Assembly: GCA_022414725.1 (NCBI GenBank)
Contig: CM039462.1
Span: 44,640,945-44,704,944 of the forward strand
Direction of reading: 5' to 3'
DNA from: Microglena sp. YARC
Taxonomy: Eukaryota; Chlorophyta; Chlorophyceae; Chlamydomonadales; Chlamydomonadaceae
Length of the DNA stretch: 64,000 bases
In this document: positions 19,681 to 29,210 of the stretch, one piece after another
Position numbering within the stretch: the first letter of the stretch is position 1
Layout of the letters: each line of letters opens with the position of its first letter
Program-made: the position numbers and the translations under genes
Notes under the pieces: generated by a model
The model's input: the letters and a program-made list of their open reading frames with translations, nothing else
Told to the model about the DNA's origin: nothing
The model's database searches: none

Positions 19681-19917
19681 TCAGTGGGAGGCCTTCCTCT
19701 TCAGCCCGTGCACCACATTGCTGGGTTCAATCTTGGTGTGACGGGACACAATGTCGTTTACAGAGCCTAGGCCGGTAGGTCCCTTGGCAACGAGACCGTC
19801 CTTGATCACCACCCGCACGTACTTGCCATCAGGGGCAGAGAGCACGGTCATATCTTTAAGTGGGTTGCCCTCAACCAGGATGAGGTCGGCATCAGCACCA
19901 CTAGAGATGCAACCAAT
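19681..19917 (-). CDS. Amidohydrolase, last exon (exon A)
   Basis: This is the C-terminal exon of a metal-dependent amidohydrolase of the imidazolonepropionase-like group. These are TIM-barrel hydrolases that cleave C-N bonds; the substrate cannot be told from sequence. The acceptor TTGCTAG|ATT (19918-19919) leads into IGCISSGADADLILVEGNP, then LKDMTVL, VRVVIKDG and a tail ending GLKRKASH with TGA at 19683-19681. The GxIxxGADADL(I/L)xxxGNPL...VxKDG pattern is the hallmark C-terminal small domain of this superfamily. The exon starts in phase 0, matching exon B's end (EGQ|IG). The extension after the KDG motif is ~30 residues and not a recognised domain. Confidence 0.9.
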   Translation of the reverse strand: MGCISSGADADLILVEGNPLKDMTVLSAPDGKYVRVVIKDGLVAKGPTGLGSVNDIVSRHTKIEPSNVVHGLKRKASH

Positions 19918-20690
19918 CTAGCAATTTTGAGAGGTGGGGTGGGGAGGGGAGGGCTGGTTTGGTTTGGATTGGTTAGGTTTGTGTTGTGTTGGGTTGCCCT
20001 CTACTAGGATGAGGTCAGCGTCGGCACCACTAGAGATGCAACCAAGCTAGCAATTTTGAGAGGTGGGGTGGGGAGGGGTGGGCTGGTTTGGTTTGGATTG
20101 GGCTGGTTTAAATTGGTTAGGTTTGTGTTGTGTTGGGTTGCCCTTTACTAGGATGAGGTCGGCGTCGGCACCACTAGAGATGCAACCAAGCTAGCAATTT
20201 TGAGAGGTGGGGGTGGGGAGGGGTGGGGGGTGGGGGGCTGGTTTGGATTGGATTAGGCTGGTTTGGATTGATTAGGTTTGTGTCTTGTCGTGTTGGGTTG
20301 CCCTCTACTAGGATGAGGTCAGCGTCAGCACTGCTAGAGATGCAACCAATCTAGCAATTTTGAGAGGTGGGGTGGGGTGGGTGGGGGTGGGGGGCTGGTT
20401 TGGTTTGGATTAGGCTGGTTTGGAATGGGTAGGTTTGTGTCGTGTTGGGTTGCCCTCTACTAGGATGAGGTCGGCGTCAGCACCGCTAGAGATGCAACCA
20501 ATCTAGCAATTTCGAGGGGTGGAATGGGGTGGGGGTGGGGGTGGGGGGGTGGGGGGCTGGTTTGGTTTGGATTGGATTAGGCTGGTTTGGATTGGTTAGG
20601 TTTGTGTCGTGTTGGGTTGCCCTCTACTAGGACGAGGTCGGCGTCAGCACCGCTAGAGCTGCAACCAAGCTACCAGTTTGTAGAGGTGGG
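19918..20690 (-). repeat. Five decayed copies of the acceptor edge of exon A
   Basis: The word GAGATGCAACCAATCTAGCA, which spans the first codons of exon A and its acceptor, recurs at about 20033, 20177, 20337, 20488 and 20657 (the real one is at 19904). Each copy keeps ~50 nt of exon (ISSGADADLILVEGNP-like), the CTAG acceptor and ~70-100 nt of G-rich intron. Copies end before the rest of the exon, so none could replace it. Confidence 0.85.
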
Positions 20691-21350
20691 GTGGGGTGGG
20701 GTGGGGTGGGGTGAGGTGGGTGGGTGGGGTGGGGAGGGTTGGGTTGGGTTGGGTTGGGTTGGGTTGGGTTGGGTTGGGCGGGGTGGAGTGGAGCGGGGTG
20801 GAGTGGGGTTGGGTTGGGTTGGATTGGGTTGCGTTTTGTTGGGCTGGGTTGTGTTGTGTTGTGTTGGATTGTGTTGTGTTGTGTTGTGTTGTGTGGAGTG
20901 GAGTGGAGTGGAGAGGAGTGTGGTTGGGTTCGGCTAGGTTGGGCTGGGTTTGGCTGGGTTGGGTTGAGTGGAGTGGAGTGTTTGGTTTGGTTTAGGCGGA
21001 GCGGAGTGGAGCGTGGTTGGTTTGGGCGGGGTGGAGTGGAGCGGGGTGGAGTGGAGTGTGGTTGGGTTGGGTAGGGTTGGGTTGGGCGGGGTGGAGTGGA
21101 GCGGGGTGGAATTGAAGTGGAGTGTGGTTGGGATGGACATAGTTGGCTTGGTTTGGTTTGGGCGGGATGGAGTCGAGCGGGTGGACAGGAGTATGCTTGG
21201 TTTGGGTGGGGGTGATTTGTTTTGTTTGGGTGTGGTGCGGTTAGGTTGGGTTGTTTTGGGTGGGTTTCGGTTGGGTTGGGGGTAGAGGTGAGGGTTCGGG
21301 TCCGGGTGTGGTGTGGTGTGGTGTGGTGTGGTGTGAGTGTGTGTGGGGGT
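20691..21350. repeat. GGTTGG / GTGGA-rich intronic minisatellite
   Basis: Runs of GGGTT, GTGTT and GTGGAGTGGAGC with no fixed period. The stretch lies inside the intron between amidohydrolase exons B and A. The long frames seen here on both strands are repeat artefacts. Confidence 0.9.
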
Positions 21351-21415
21351 TGATTGTCTGGACTTCGGAACACACTAAAGTCCGGACAGTATAAAAGCAA
21401 TGCGAAGCGACCCAC

Positions 21416-21567
21416 CTGTCCCTCCATCCCAAACAAGCGCGCAGTGTTAATGGTGGCATGGCGAATGACCTCAGGCAGAGGGAGCACCTTTGCCCTCATG
21501 TCAAACTCCTTAGACTGATGACAGTGCATGTCGCCTAGAAGGTCAGAGCCGTAGCACATAGTGACTC
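21416..21567 (-). CDS. Amidohydrolase, exon B (metal-binding Asp)
   Basis: 152 nt between acceptor CCCACAG|GA and donor GGACAG|GTGGGT. The residues are GVTMCYGSDLLGDMHCHQ followed by SKEFDMRAKVL and EVIRHATINTARLFGMEG. The YGSD aspartate is the expected metal and proton-transfer ligand on strand 8 of the amidohydrolase barrel. The HQSKEF...R and ATxNxARLxGMEG segments are strongly conserved in bacterial and fungal members. The first two bases complete a glycine codon opened by exon C. Confidence 0.93.
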
Positions 21568-22169
21568 CTGTGGGTGTGGGTGTGGGTATGGGTGGTTGGG
21601 GGTAGGTGTGGGTTGAGGTTGGGGGTAAGGGTGGGGTTGGGGTAAGGGTGGGGTAGGTTGGGGTTGGGGGAAGGTGTGGTTTGGGGGTAGGGGGTAACGG
21701 TGTGGTTGGGGGTAGGTGTGGGATTGGGGGTACGGGTAAGGGTGCGGGTTGGGTTTGTGGGTGTGGGTAGGGGTGGGGTTGGGGTTGGGGGTAAGTGTGG
21801 GATTGGGGCTGGGGTTTGGGGTTTGGGGTAAGGATTGGGTTGGGGTTGCGGTTAAAGGATCATCACCACAATCACTATCACCACCATCACCACCTGCACC
21901 ACCACCACCACCACTATCACCACCACCACCACCATCATCACCACCACCACCACCACCATCATCATCACCACCACCATCATCACCACCATTACCACCATCA
22001 CTACCACCACCATTATCACCACCATCATCACCACCATCACCATCACCAGCACCATCATCATCATCATCACCACCATCACCACCATCATCACCACCACCAC
22101 CATCATCATCACCACCATCATCATAACCCAGTCCTCAAGCAAGTGACAAGCAAGATCAGCAGCACGCAC
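21568..22169. repeat. Intron C-B: G-rich repeats and (CAC/CAT)n
   Basis: 21570-21850 is GGGTGTGGGTA-like G/T-rich sequence. 21861-22125 is an imperfect CAC/CAT trinucleotide tract of about 265 bp. In the forward frame it would read poly-His and in another poly-Pro/Ser; neither is a gene. Confidence 0.9.
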
Positions 22170-22203
22170 CTTTGTCCGCAGCAATCTTGAGCGCGTGTAG
22201 ACC
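22170..22203 (-). CDS. Amidohydrolase, 34-nt exon C
   Basis: A micro-exon between acceptor CATCTAG|GGT and donor AAAG|GTGCGT. It encodes GLHALKIAADK plus the first base of a Gly codon. It joins exon D (ending SQ, phase 0) and exon B (starting GA) without a frame break, giving ...VSQGLHALKIAADKGVTM... The A(L)xxAxxxGV pattern before the strand-8 GSD motif is typical of the family. Confidence 0.9.
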
Positions 22204-22229
22204 CTAGATGGTGGGAAGGGTGCAGAATT

Positions 22230-22643
22230 ATGGTGGGAACTATGGCAAGAATTATGGTGGGAAGGCTGCAGAATTATGGTGGGAACTATGGCAGGAATTA
22301 TGGTGGGAAGGGTGCAGAATTATGAACAGTTTCGTCTTTTTTCTTTTTCCATGTGTAGACCCTAGATGGTGGGAAGGGTACAAAATTATGACTGGTTTCG
22401 TGTTTTCGTTTTTTCTTTCGTGTGTTGACCCTAGATGGTGGGACCATTATGATAACAAAAGCTGGTGTATTATTATTATTATTATTATTATCATTATTAT
22501 TATTATATTTATATTTATATTATTCAGTGTGTGCAGACCCTATATGGTGGATAGGTTACATAATTATGACCAGTTTCGTGCACCAGCTCGTGCACAGTGT
22601 ACTTGATACCCTCGTCACCACCATTATGATAACAAAAGCTGGT

Positions 22644-22694
<51 letters not shown>

Positions 22695-22760
22695 TATTCA
22701 ATGTGTGTAGACCCTAGAGGGTGGATAGGGTACAGAATTATGACCAGTTTGTTTTGATGC
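22230..22760 (-). repeat. Decayed copies of the acceptor edge of exon C, with TTA microsatellites
   Basis: GTGTAGACCCTAGATGGTGG (exon start, acceptor and intron) recurs near 22353, 22423, 22531 and 22704. The exon part of each copy is short and soon diverges. Two (TTA)n tracts lie between copies (22469-22505 and 22646-22695), each preceded by GATAACAAAAGCTGGTGTAT, so that block was duplicated as well. Confidence 0.8.
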
Positions 22761-22799
22761 GTGTTGCACTTATTTATTTTTAGAGTTTTGGTGTGCTTT

Positions 22800-23190
22800 C
22801 ATTCCCTCTTACCAATCAGGCAATCAGGTAATCAGGCAACCCTCTCCACCCTTGCGCACCCTTCCACCCGAGCGCCCACCTCCAGCCTTACAGACTTCCA
22901 ATCAGGCAATCAGGTTACCCCCTCAACCCTTGCGCCCCCTATCTCCAACCCTCCATCCGCCGTACAGGCTTCCAATAAGACAATCAGGCAACCCCCTCCA
23001 CCCTTGCGCACCCTTCCACCCGAGCGCCCACCTCCAGCCTTACAGACTTCCAATCAGGCAATCAGGTTACCCCCTCAACCCTTGCGCCCCCTATCTCCAA
23101 CCCTCCATCCGCCGTACAGGCTTCCAATAAGACAATCAGGCAACCCCCTCCACCCTTGCGCACCCTTCCGCCCAAGCGCCCACCTCCAGC
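22800..23190. repeat. ~150-160-bp intronic tandem repeat
   Basis: CAGGCAACCCCCTCCACCCT and TTGCGCACCCTTCCACCCGA through CCAATCAGGCAATCAGGTTA repeat two to three times and end against the donor of exon D. The nearest unit reads CGCCCACCTCCAGCCCCACTCAC, with the final ACTCAC being that donor on the minus strand. Confidence 0.85.
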
Positions 23191-23199
23191 CCCACTCAC

Positions 23200-23274
23200 T
23201 TGGCTGACACAGTTCCCAACTTTGACGATCATCTCTTGAGGAAGTCCTGCAGCGGCTCCCTCCTCCACAATTTT
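23200..23274 (-). CDS. Amidohydrolase, exon D
   Basis: 75 nt, exactly 25 codons, between acceptor CTTGTGCAG|AAA and donor AGCCAA|GTGAGT. The sequence is KIVEEGAAAGLPQEM followed by IVKVGNCVSQ. It supplies the helix after the VPT(I/L)xTY strand: family members read TY...(A/G)xxxGLP. It is in phase 0 at both ends with exons E and C. Confidence 0.9.
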
Positions 23275-23282
23275 CTGCACAA

Positions 23283-23460
23283 GTGTTTATGTGTGTGCGT
23301 GTGTGCGTGTGTCTGTGTGTATATGTGTTCGTGTGTCTGTGTGTCTGTATGTCTGTTTGTACGTGTGTATGTGTGTACGTGTGTACTTGTGTATGTGGGG
23401 TGGGGGTGGGGTGGGGGGGTGGAGGGGGTGGGGTGAAGATGGTGGTTGGGTTGGGGTGGG
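23283..23460. repeat. TG-rich microsatellite and G-rich tract
   Basis: GTGTGCGTGTGTCTGTGTG-like sequence, then GGGGTGGGGGTGGGG. It is intronic. Confidence 0.9.
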
Positions 23461-23503
23461 GTGATGACCACTTGGGCAATGTCTTATCAACACGAGCACC
23501 ACA

Positions 23504-24230
23504 GGAATCACACATCTTTGTAAGGCTCCCTTGCACTTCTCACCATGTTCTCTAGTGCCAAGCCAACTGCCTTTGTTTTTCACCTCAGGAATCACAAATC
23601 TTTGTAAGGCTCCCTTGCACTTCTCACCATGTTCTCTGGTGCCAAGCCAACTGCCCTTGTTTTTCACCTCAGGAATCACACATCTTTGTAAGGCTCCCTT
23701 GCACTTCTCACCATGTTCTCTGGTGCCAAGCCAACTGCCCTTGTTTTTCACCTCAGGAATCCCACATCTTTGTAAGGCTCCCTTGCACTTCTCACCATGT
23801 TCTCTGGTGCCAAGCCAACTGCCCTTGTTTTTCACCTCAGGAATCACACATCTTTGTAAGGCTCCCTTGCACTTCTCACCATGTTCTCTGGTGCCAAGCC
23901 AACTGCCCTTGTTTTTCACCTCAGGAATCCCACATCTTTGTAAGGCTCCCTTGCACTTCTCACCGTCTCCTCTGGTGCCAAGCCAACTGCCCTTGTTTTT
24001 CACCTCAGGAATCCCACATCTTTGTAAGGCTTCCTTGCACTTCTCACCGTCTCCTCTGGTGCCAAGCCAACTGCCCTTGTTTTTCACCTCAGGAATCCCA
24101 CATCTTTGTAAGGCTCCCTCGCACCTCTCACCGTCTCCTCTGGTGCCAAGCCAACTGCCCTTGTTTTCACCTCAGGAATCCCACATCTTTGTAAGGCTCC
24201 CTTGCACTTCTCACCGTGTATTGTTATGCC
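23504..24230. repeat. 84-bp intronic tandem repeat
   Basis: GGAATCACACATCTTTGTAA starts at 23504, 23588, 23672, 23756, 23840, 23924, 24008, 24092 and 24175: nine copies at 84-bp spacing, the last shortened by one T. The segment TTTGTAAGGCTCCCTTGCAC+TTCTCACCGTGT plus ATGTATGTTAC also occurs singly at 25.13-25.19 kb beside the satellite-related module. This array may thus come from the same dispersed element. 84 bp is 28 codons, which explains the long frames. Confidence 0.92.
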
Positions 24231-24283
24231 TGTTCAAATGTATGTTACTGTTGGCAAGATTGTTGTCCGTTGCATGAGCCGGT

Positions 24284-24690
24284 ACCACACACACACACAC
24301 ACACATACACATACATACATACACACACATACACCGGTACCCCACATACACACGCACATGCACACACAAACACACACATACATGCATACACACACATAAA
24401 GACACCCGTAAACACATACATATACACACATACATACATACAGACACACATACACACACAGACATACACACACATACATACACCCATAAACATGTACATA
24501 CACACCCATACATACACACCCATACACACCCATACATACACAAACATACATCCACAGACACACATACACACACACCGGCACCACACATACAGACACACAC
24601 ATACACACACCGGTGCCACACATAAACACACACATACATACACACACATACATACACACACATACACATACATTGGTACCACACATGCAG
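24284..24690. repeat. CA-rich microsatellite with CACCGGTACC spacers
   Basis: ACACACATACATAC tracts, with CACCGGTACCACACA or CACCGGTGCCACACA words every 50-200 bp. It is intronic. Confidence 0.9.
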
Positions 24691-24774
24691 GTGGCACCAC
24701 TAGGACAGATTTTATTGATAGTAGCACCTCAGGAATCACACACACACACACACACACACACATTTTGTTGTTTT

Positions 24775-25097
24775 GTCGAGGTTCGGTATCTCCCACTGAC
24801 CGTAAGTGCGCCTACTCTGTTGTTGGAGTGGCAACGCCATTTGAACTGAATCCTTGGTGTCGCTGGAGTGCGCTGGGAGACCCACCTTTTACAAGGTAAT
24901 GAGAACGCCTGGTGGGGCGTGGTGTTAAGGGAGCCTGTCGTACGCGGGTGGGGAGCGGTCTCCTGCCTCAACTGGACAAGCTACCATCGCGGCTGACAAC
25001 GACTGCAACGCCAAGAGCGACCGAAGGGGGAGTCGAACCCCCGACTCTTCATCCTCAAGCGATCTGGTCTACCACTAGACCACTGTATATCACCGAA
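24775..25097 (-). mobile_element. tRNA-derived SINE, well-preserved copy
   Basis: On the minus strand a tRNA-like head has a good RNA polymerase III A box (TGGTCTAGTGG at 25082-25072) and B box (GGTTCGACTCC at 25039-25029), with a clean GGGGG/CCCCC T-arm stem. The acceptor stem does not pair, so this is not a tRNA gene. The body continues TTCGGTCGCTCTTGGCGTTG to GTAGCTTGTCCAGTTGAGGC and down to CAGCGACACCAAGGATTCAG and GAGATACCGAACCTCGAC. It matches 2495-2905 over most of its length and 27.86-27.96 kb over its 3' part. It lies in the intron between amidohydrolase exons E and D, in the same orientation as the gene. Confidence 0.8.
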
Positions 25098-25127
25098 AGG
25101 GGTTATTTTTCAAAACTTAAACACAAA

Positions 25128-25320
25128 TATTTGAAAGGCTCCCTTGCAATTCTCACCGTGTTTTGTCCTGCCCATGCAAATGTATGTTACAGCCCAAGGG
25201 GAGCCAATTCGGTTGAAGGGACTTGCCCAACCTCGAGCAATTATGATCACCTCTAGATTACCAGGAGGTGCTAATCGACAGAGACAGTCGATGAAATTTG
25301 CCACAGTGATAAGCAGGGTA
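25128..25320. mobile_element. Second single copy of the satellite-related dispersed element
   Basis: TGTATGTTACAGCCCAAGGG, GAGCCAATTCGGTTGAAGGG and ACTTGCCCAACC parallel the satellite unit. TTTGCCACAGTGAT further on parallels 2095-2110. Its left end also matches the last unit of the 84-bp array. Confidence 0.6.
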
Positions 25321-25690
25321 CTTCCAAGCGCGCACTTTTGCGCGCTGGCGCGCTGCCGTTTTAAGCCCCACTGTGCGTTTCGCGCAGTTTATTGCACCCC
25401 CCTGTAGGCGCAGCAAGCAATTTCTGCGCTTTTTGCATTACAAAGCGCATTTTTTCTCCTTTCAAGTGCGCTAAAGCGCTGGCCAATTTGGTAAATTGAA
25501 TTACCCTGGTGATAAGTGTATGTATGAATGCATGTAAGGCATGTGCACACGGATAGATGAGAAGCGTGCAAGGTTGATAATACAGTGGTGCAGAGCAATA
25601 GTAGATGAACTGGTCCACAGGCCTCTCCCAATCTGAATGCACCACCAGTGACCGTACTTATTGTTGGGATGGCAATTCGGTTTTCAGCCC
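25321..25690. other. GCGC-rich intronic stretch
   Basis: 25328-25485 is unusually rich in GCGC (for example GCGCGCACTTTTGCGCGCTG and GTGCGCTAAAGCGCTGG). No gene was recognised. 25640-25680 has a weak match to the SINE body. Confidence 0.4.
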
Positions 25691-25713
25691 CCCCCCCCCC
25701 CCCCCCCCCCCCC
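25688..25713. repeat. Poly-C run of about 26 and neighbouring AT run
   Basis: An uninterrupted C homopolymer, followed 30 nt later by (TA)n at 25744-25757. Its length is likely inexact in any assembly. Confidence 0.9.
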
Positions 25714-25759
25714 ACCTACCCACCCCCAAAGAAGAAAAAAATGTATATATATATATAAG

Positions 25760-26435
25760 TTGGATAAACAGTTTGGTTGATCCATCACAGTCAAGAAACA
25801 ACCAATGTCCTCAAATATTTGGCGGAGCCCCCTCTTCAAGGGGGCGGGAGCCCCCATGTTTACCCATTTGTCCGTCTGGCCGAAAAACAAAGAAAAGTGA
25901 AGCCTGACACGTCAGCCAACGGTCGCGTAACTAACTCGCTTCGGTCAGCTCCATCGTTGCCACCTTTCGTTCCGTTGCCAACACACTCTGCCAATTTTCC
26001 ACGTCGCTTGAGACGCTGCATAGGACTTTTCAGGAAGCAGCGACTTTTGACCTCTGGTGGGAAAAAGGCAAATTGGGGCAATGATAAAGGGGGCAATGAG
26101 GGGGCAATAAGGGATTTGATGGCCTCAATGTTTTTTCAAATCTGAAAGTGTTTTTTTTTCTAGCTTTATGGTTTCAAGCCTCCTCCAGGGCCAGCGTTTT
26201 TAGTGCTTTGTATAGCTTTTTATAGACTTTTATGGCTTTTAGGGCCATGTAGGGCAAAAAATCACCATGGCCTCTCACCTGGTATGATATAGGGGGGGGG
26301 GGGGGGAGCCCTAATAGCACCAATGGAGACTGGTCTTTAGTAGAGGAACACCCCAGTTCCACTCTCATTTCATTCTGTGGGCTACGAGAAAATCTTGAAA
26401 AGTACCTATTTTAAAAAAATACCATGGCCTCTCAC
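25760..26435. other. Intron E-D, distal part
   Basis: It contains a weak copy of the dispersed repeat seen at 4.8-4.96 and 11.0 kb (ACGTCGCTTGAGACGCTGCA on this strand), a G15 run near 26292-26306, and one extra copy of the exon E donor edge (CCATGGCCTCTCACCTGGTA near 26267). No gene was recognised. Confidence 0.5.
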
Positions 26436-26526
26436 CTGGTAAGTGATTATTGTCGGCACTAGGAATGTTGAATGGTGTGCCATCAGCTGCGCACAATCCT
26501 CATCCAACCAATTGCCATGCTCGATA
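26436..26526 (-). CDS. Amidohydrolase, exon E (IEHG and VPT motifs)
   Basis: 91 nt between acceptor CCCCCTTAG|T and donor TACCAG|GTGAGA. It encodes IEHGNWLDEDCAQLMA, then HHST and FLVPTIITYQ. The His of IEHGN is a conserved metal ligand on strand 6 of the barrel, and VPT(I/L)(I/V)TY is the conserved next strand. The first base completes a Ser codon opened by exon F (AG|T), and the exon ends in phase 0 before exon D's KIVEEG. Both junctions are in frame. This is the copy nearest exon D and the only one that keeps the whole VPTIITYQ end and donor. Confidence 0.93.
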
Positions 26527-26639
26527 CTAAGGGGGTAGGTGTGATAGGCAGACAAGGAAGGTAGCACTTAGTGTCGGTGATGAAAGCAGTGATGGAGGTG
26601 GTTATGATGGTGGTGATGCTGATGTAAGAAGTCTGTGCC

Positions 26640-27725
26640 GGTGTAAGAAGCCTGAATGGTGCCCCATCAGCTGAGCACAATCCTTACCCAACCCATTGCC
26701 ATGCTCGATGCTAGAGTAGGGGGAGAAGCGATAGGCAGGCAAGGAAGGTTACAGTTAGTGTTGGTGATGAAGGTAGTGATGCTGATGCTGGTGTAAGACG
26801 TCAGTGTCGGTGTAAGAAGCGTGAATGGTGCCCCACCAGCTGAGCACAATCCTCACCCAACCAATTGAAATGCCTGATACCAAGGGGGTAGGTGCGGTAG
26901 GCAGACAGGGAAGCAAGGTAGAAGTTAGTGACGGTGTACGAAGCAGCATAAGTAGTAGTAGTTGGTGAAAGTGAAAGAAGGGTGGATGTTGTCCCATCAG
27001 CTGCGCACAATCCTCATCCAACCAATTTCCATGCTTGATACTAGAGAAAGGGGTAGGTGCGATGGGCAGACAAGGAAGGCAGCAGTTGGTGTTGGTGATG
27101 AAGGTGGTGATGCTGATGCTGATGTAAGAAGTCAGTGTCGGTGTAAGAAGCCTGCTTGGTGAACCATCAGCTGGGCACACTCCTCACCCAACCAACTGCC
27201 ATGACCAATACTATGGAGCACTTAGTGTTGGTGATGAAGGTGCTGATGGTGATGATGCTGAAATAAGAAGTCAGTGACAGTGTAGGAATGTTGAATGGTG
27301 TGCCATCAGCTTAGCACAATCCTCACCCAACCAATTGCCATGCTCAATACTAAGGGGGTAGGTGCGATAGGCAGACAAGGAAGGTAGCACTTAGTGTTGG
27401 TGATAAAGGTGGTGATGCTGATGACGCTGAAATAAGAAGTCAGTGTCGGTGTAGGAACATTGAATGGTGCACCATCAGCTGAGCACAATCCTCACCCAAC
27501 CAACTGCCATGACCAATACTAAGGGGGTAGGTGCGATAGGCAGACAAGGAAGGTAGCACTTAGTGTTGGTGATGAAGGTGGTGATGCTGATGATGCTGAA
27601 ATAAGAAGTCAGTGTCGGTGTAGGAACATTGAATGGTGCACCATCAGCTGAGCACAATCCTCATAAAACCAATTGCCATGCTCGATACTAAGGGGGTAGG
27701 TGCGGTAGGCAGACTGGGAACACTG
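26640..27725 (-). repeat. Seven decayed tandem copies of exon E (about 169-bp unit)
   Basis: Units begin around the word CCAATTGCCATGCTCGATAC, at about 26697, 26868, 27026, 27196, 27333, 27502 and 27672 (the real exon is at 26508). Most keep an acceptor-like TAG or CTAG and the reading IEHGN(W/G)LG(E/K)DCAQLM. However, IEHG is often changed (for example IGHGSW), and VPTIITYQ with its donor is replaced by TTCCTACACCGACACTGAC, which introduces a stop. These are non-functional pseudo-exons. Confidence 0.88.
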
Positions 27726-27727
27726 AG

Positions 27728-27960
27728 TATTTTTGGGCTACGCGTAGCAGCTTCTAGGCAGCTTCTTTCACCCACCATTTGGCCAAATCTGAAACTAGCT
27801 GGTGTGTCTGAAAGCTAGCATGACAGGCATTCCAATGCAGCTGTTATCTTTGGGCTCGACTTAATTGTAGGAGGGGCAAAGCCATTCAAACTGAATCCTC
27901 TGGGTCACTGGTTTGTGTCGGGAGACCCACCTCCTGGGGTGAAGGTCCTTTCACAACTAA
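27728..27960 (-). mobile_element. Inverted copy of the CTACGCGTAGC element and a SINE 3' fragment
   Basis: 27728-27858 is the reverse complement of 6930-7070, including the perfect palindrome GCTACGCGTAGC. 27860-27960 matches the 3' part of the SINE (AAACTGAATCCTCTGGGTCA, GGGAGACCCACCTCC). Confidence 0.6.
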
Positions 27961-28089
27961 GAAAAACGCAGTCGCATGCTAAAGGAGACGGGTGAAAGCG
28001 GCTATGCGTAGCCCCCCAAAGACGCAGTGACAGGGAAGCAAGCAAGCAAGGTCGCCAGTATTGGTATCAAGCACTCTGCATTGTGTATC

Positions 28090-28260
28090 ATCAGTAGGGG
28101 TCGGCTATGTTATATAATATTAGTGAATACATAATATTATACAATATTAGTCGGACGAGCTGTCTCACCAGAATTTCAAATGTATTTGAAAAACTAATAT
28201 TATTGTGACACTGCACTAATATTAGTTAATATTAGTTTTTCAAACACTAATATAAGTTTC
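28090..28260. repeat. AT-rich fold-back segment
   Basis: ACTAATATTA words in both orientations. The arms TTTGAAAAACTAATATTA (28185-28202) and TAATATTAGTTTTTCAAA (28227-28244) are perfect 18-bp complements 24 nt apart. It is intronic and could be a remnant of a MITE. Confidence 0.7.
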
Positions 28261-28261
28261 C

Positions 28262-29200
28262 GTTCCCTAGTCATCAGCCCTCCATTATCCCCTTCCCACA
28301 ATTTCCGTGCACCACCCACCCACCCACCCACCCCACCCCATAATGTCCAAGCCACCCCTACCTCCCATGTAGCACCTTCACCCTCCCAACCCACCACCAC
28401 CACCCACCCACCCATTCAAGCCCTACCCACCCATCCACCCCCCCCACCCCGCCCACGATATCTAAGCCCCACCCACCACCCTTGTAGCACCTTCACACAC
28501 ACACACATCCAAATACGCACCACCCACCAATCCACCCCAACTCCCACCCCGTCCGGACCCAGACCCCCAAAATACCCCACCCCCACCCCCCACCCACGGA
28601 CCACCCAGTGCCTCCTCCCACCCACCCACCACTCACATTCTAGCACCTGCCAACCTTCACCCAGCTCCCCAGCCACCCACCCCCACACCATCTACCCTTG
28701 CACCCACCCATCCACCACCCGCCTGCCCACCTCCCACCCAGTCACTCACCCACCACCCGCCTGCCCACCACCCTCCCACCCACCCACCACCCGCCTGCCC
28801 ACCAACCACCCGCCAAACCCCACTCACCATCTACCGCCACATTCGTGAGCATGCCAGTGACAATGAACATCCCCGTCCTCCACTACGATTTCATCTGCAT
28901 CCATCAGCAGTCAGCACCAGGGGCCCTGGCCAGCACCATACACCAAAATACCTCACCCATAACCCAGGCTCCCAAACTCACCATCTCGCACCACCCGCCT
29001 GCCCACCACCTGCCTGCCCACCAACCACCTCTCACCCACCCACCCACCACCTATCTGCCCACCAACCACCTCTCACCCACCCACCCACCACCCGCCTGCC
29101 CACCAACCACCACTCACCTTCTCACGCCACATTCCACACACCAAGCCTCTCCTCCCACTCACCCACCACTCACCACTCACCCACCCCTCACCCACTCACC
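28262..29200. repeat. CCCACC-rich intronic tract with one extra exon F edge
   Basis: Mostly CACCCACCCACC and CACCCGCCTGCCCACCA words. 29111-29138 repeats the 3' edge and donor of exon F (on the minus strand TGTGGAATGTGGCGTGAGAA+GGTGAGTGG). 28828-28960 is non-repetitive but no exon could be fitted there. Confidence 0.8.
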
Positions 29201-29210
29201 CACCACTCAC

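Noticed and set aside
20627..21559. 310-codon minus-strand frame beginning MCYGSDLLGDMHCHQ
   Set aside because: Only the first ~49 codons (to EGQ at 21416) are real exon B. The remainder is read-through into a GGTTGG/GTGGA repeat after a good GTGGGT donor.
21795..22190. Poly-His protein of 131 codons
   Set aside because: It is a CAC/CAT microsatellite inside the intron between amidohydrolase exons C and B.
23490..23545. Possible extra amidohydrolase exon reading SCGARVDKTLPKW on the minus strand
   Set aside because: Exon E joins exon D directly in phase 0 with conserved family spacing, so no exon is needed here, and no GT donor follows in the right place.
24211..24796. Cys/Val- or Thr/His-rich frames of 150-227 codons on both strands
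   Set aside because: They are translations of a CA/TG microsatellite.
25015..25097. tRNA gene on the minus strand
   Set aside because: A and B boxes and the T arm are good, but the acceptor stem does not pair and the sequence continues into a repeated body also found at 2.5 kb. It is a SINE head.
28828..28882. Candidate amidohydrolase exon (TGMFIVTGMLTNVAVDG before GTGAGT)
   Set aside because: It looked like the VPTLVTY strand, but its phases fit neither neighbour. The true exon with FLVPTIITYQ was then found at 26436-26526, downstream of it in gene order.
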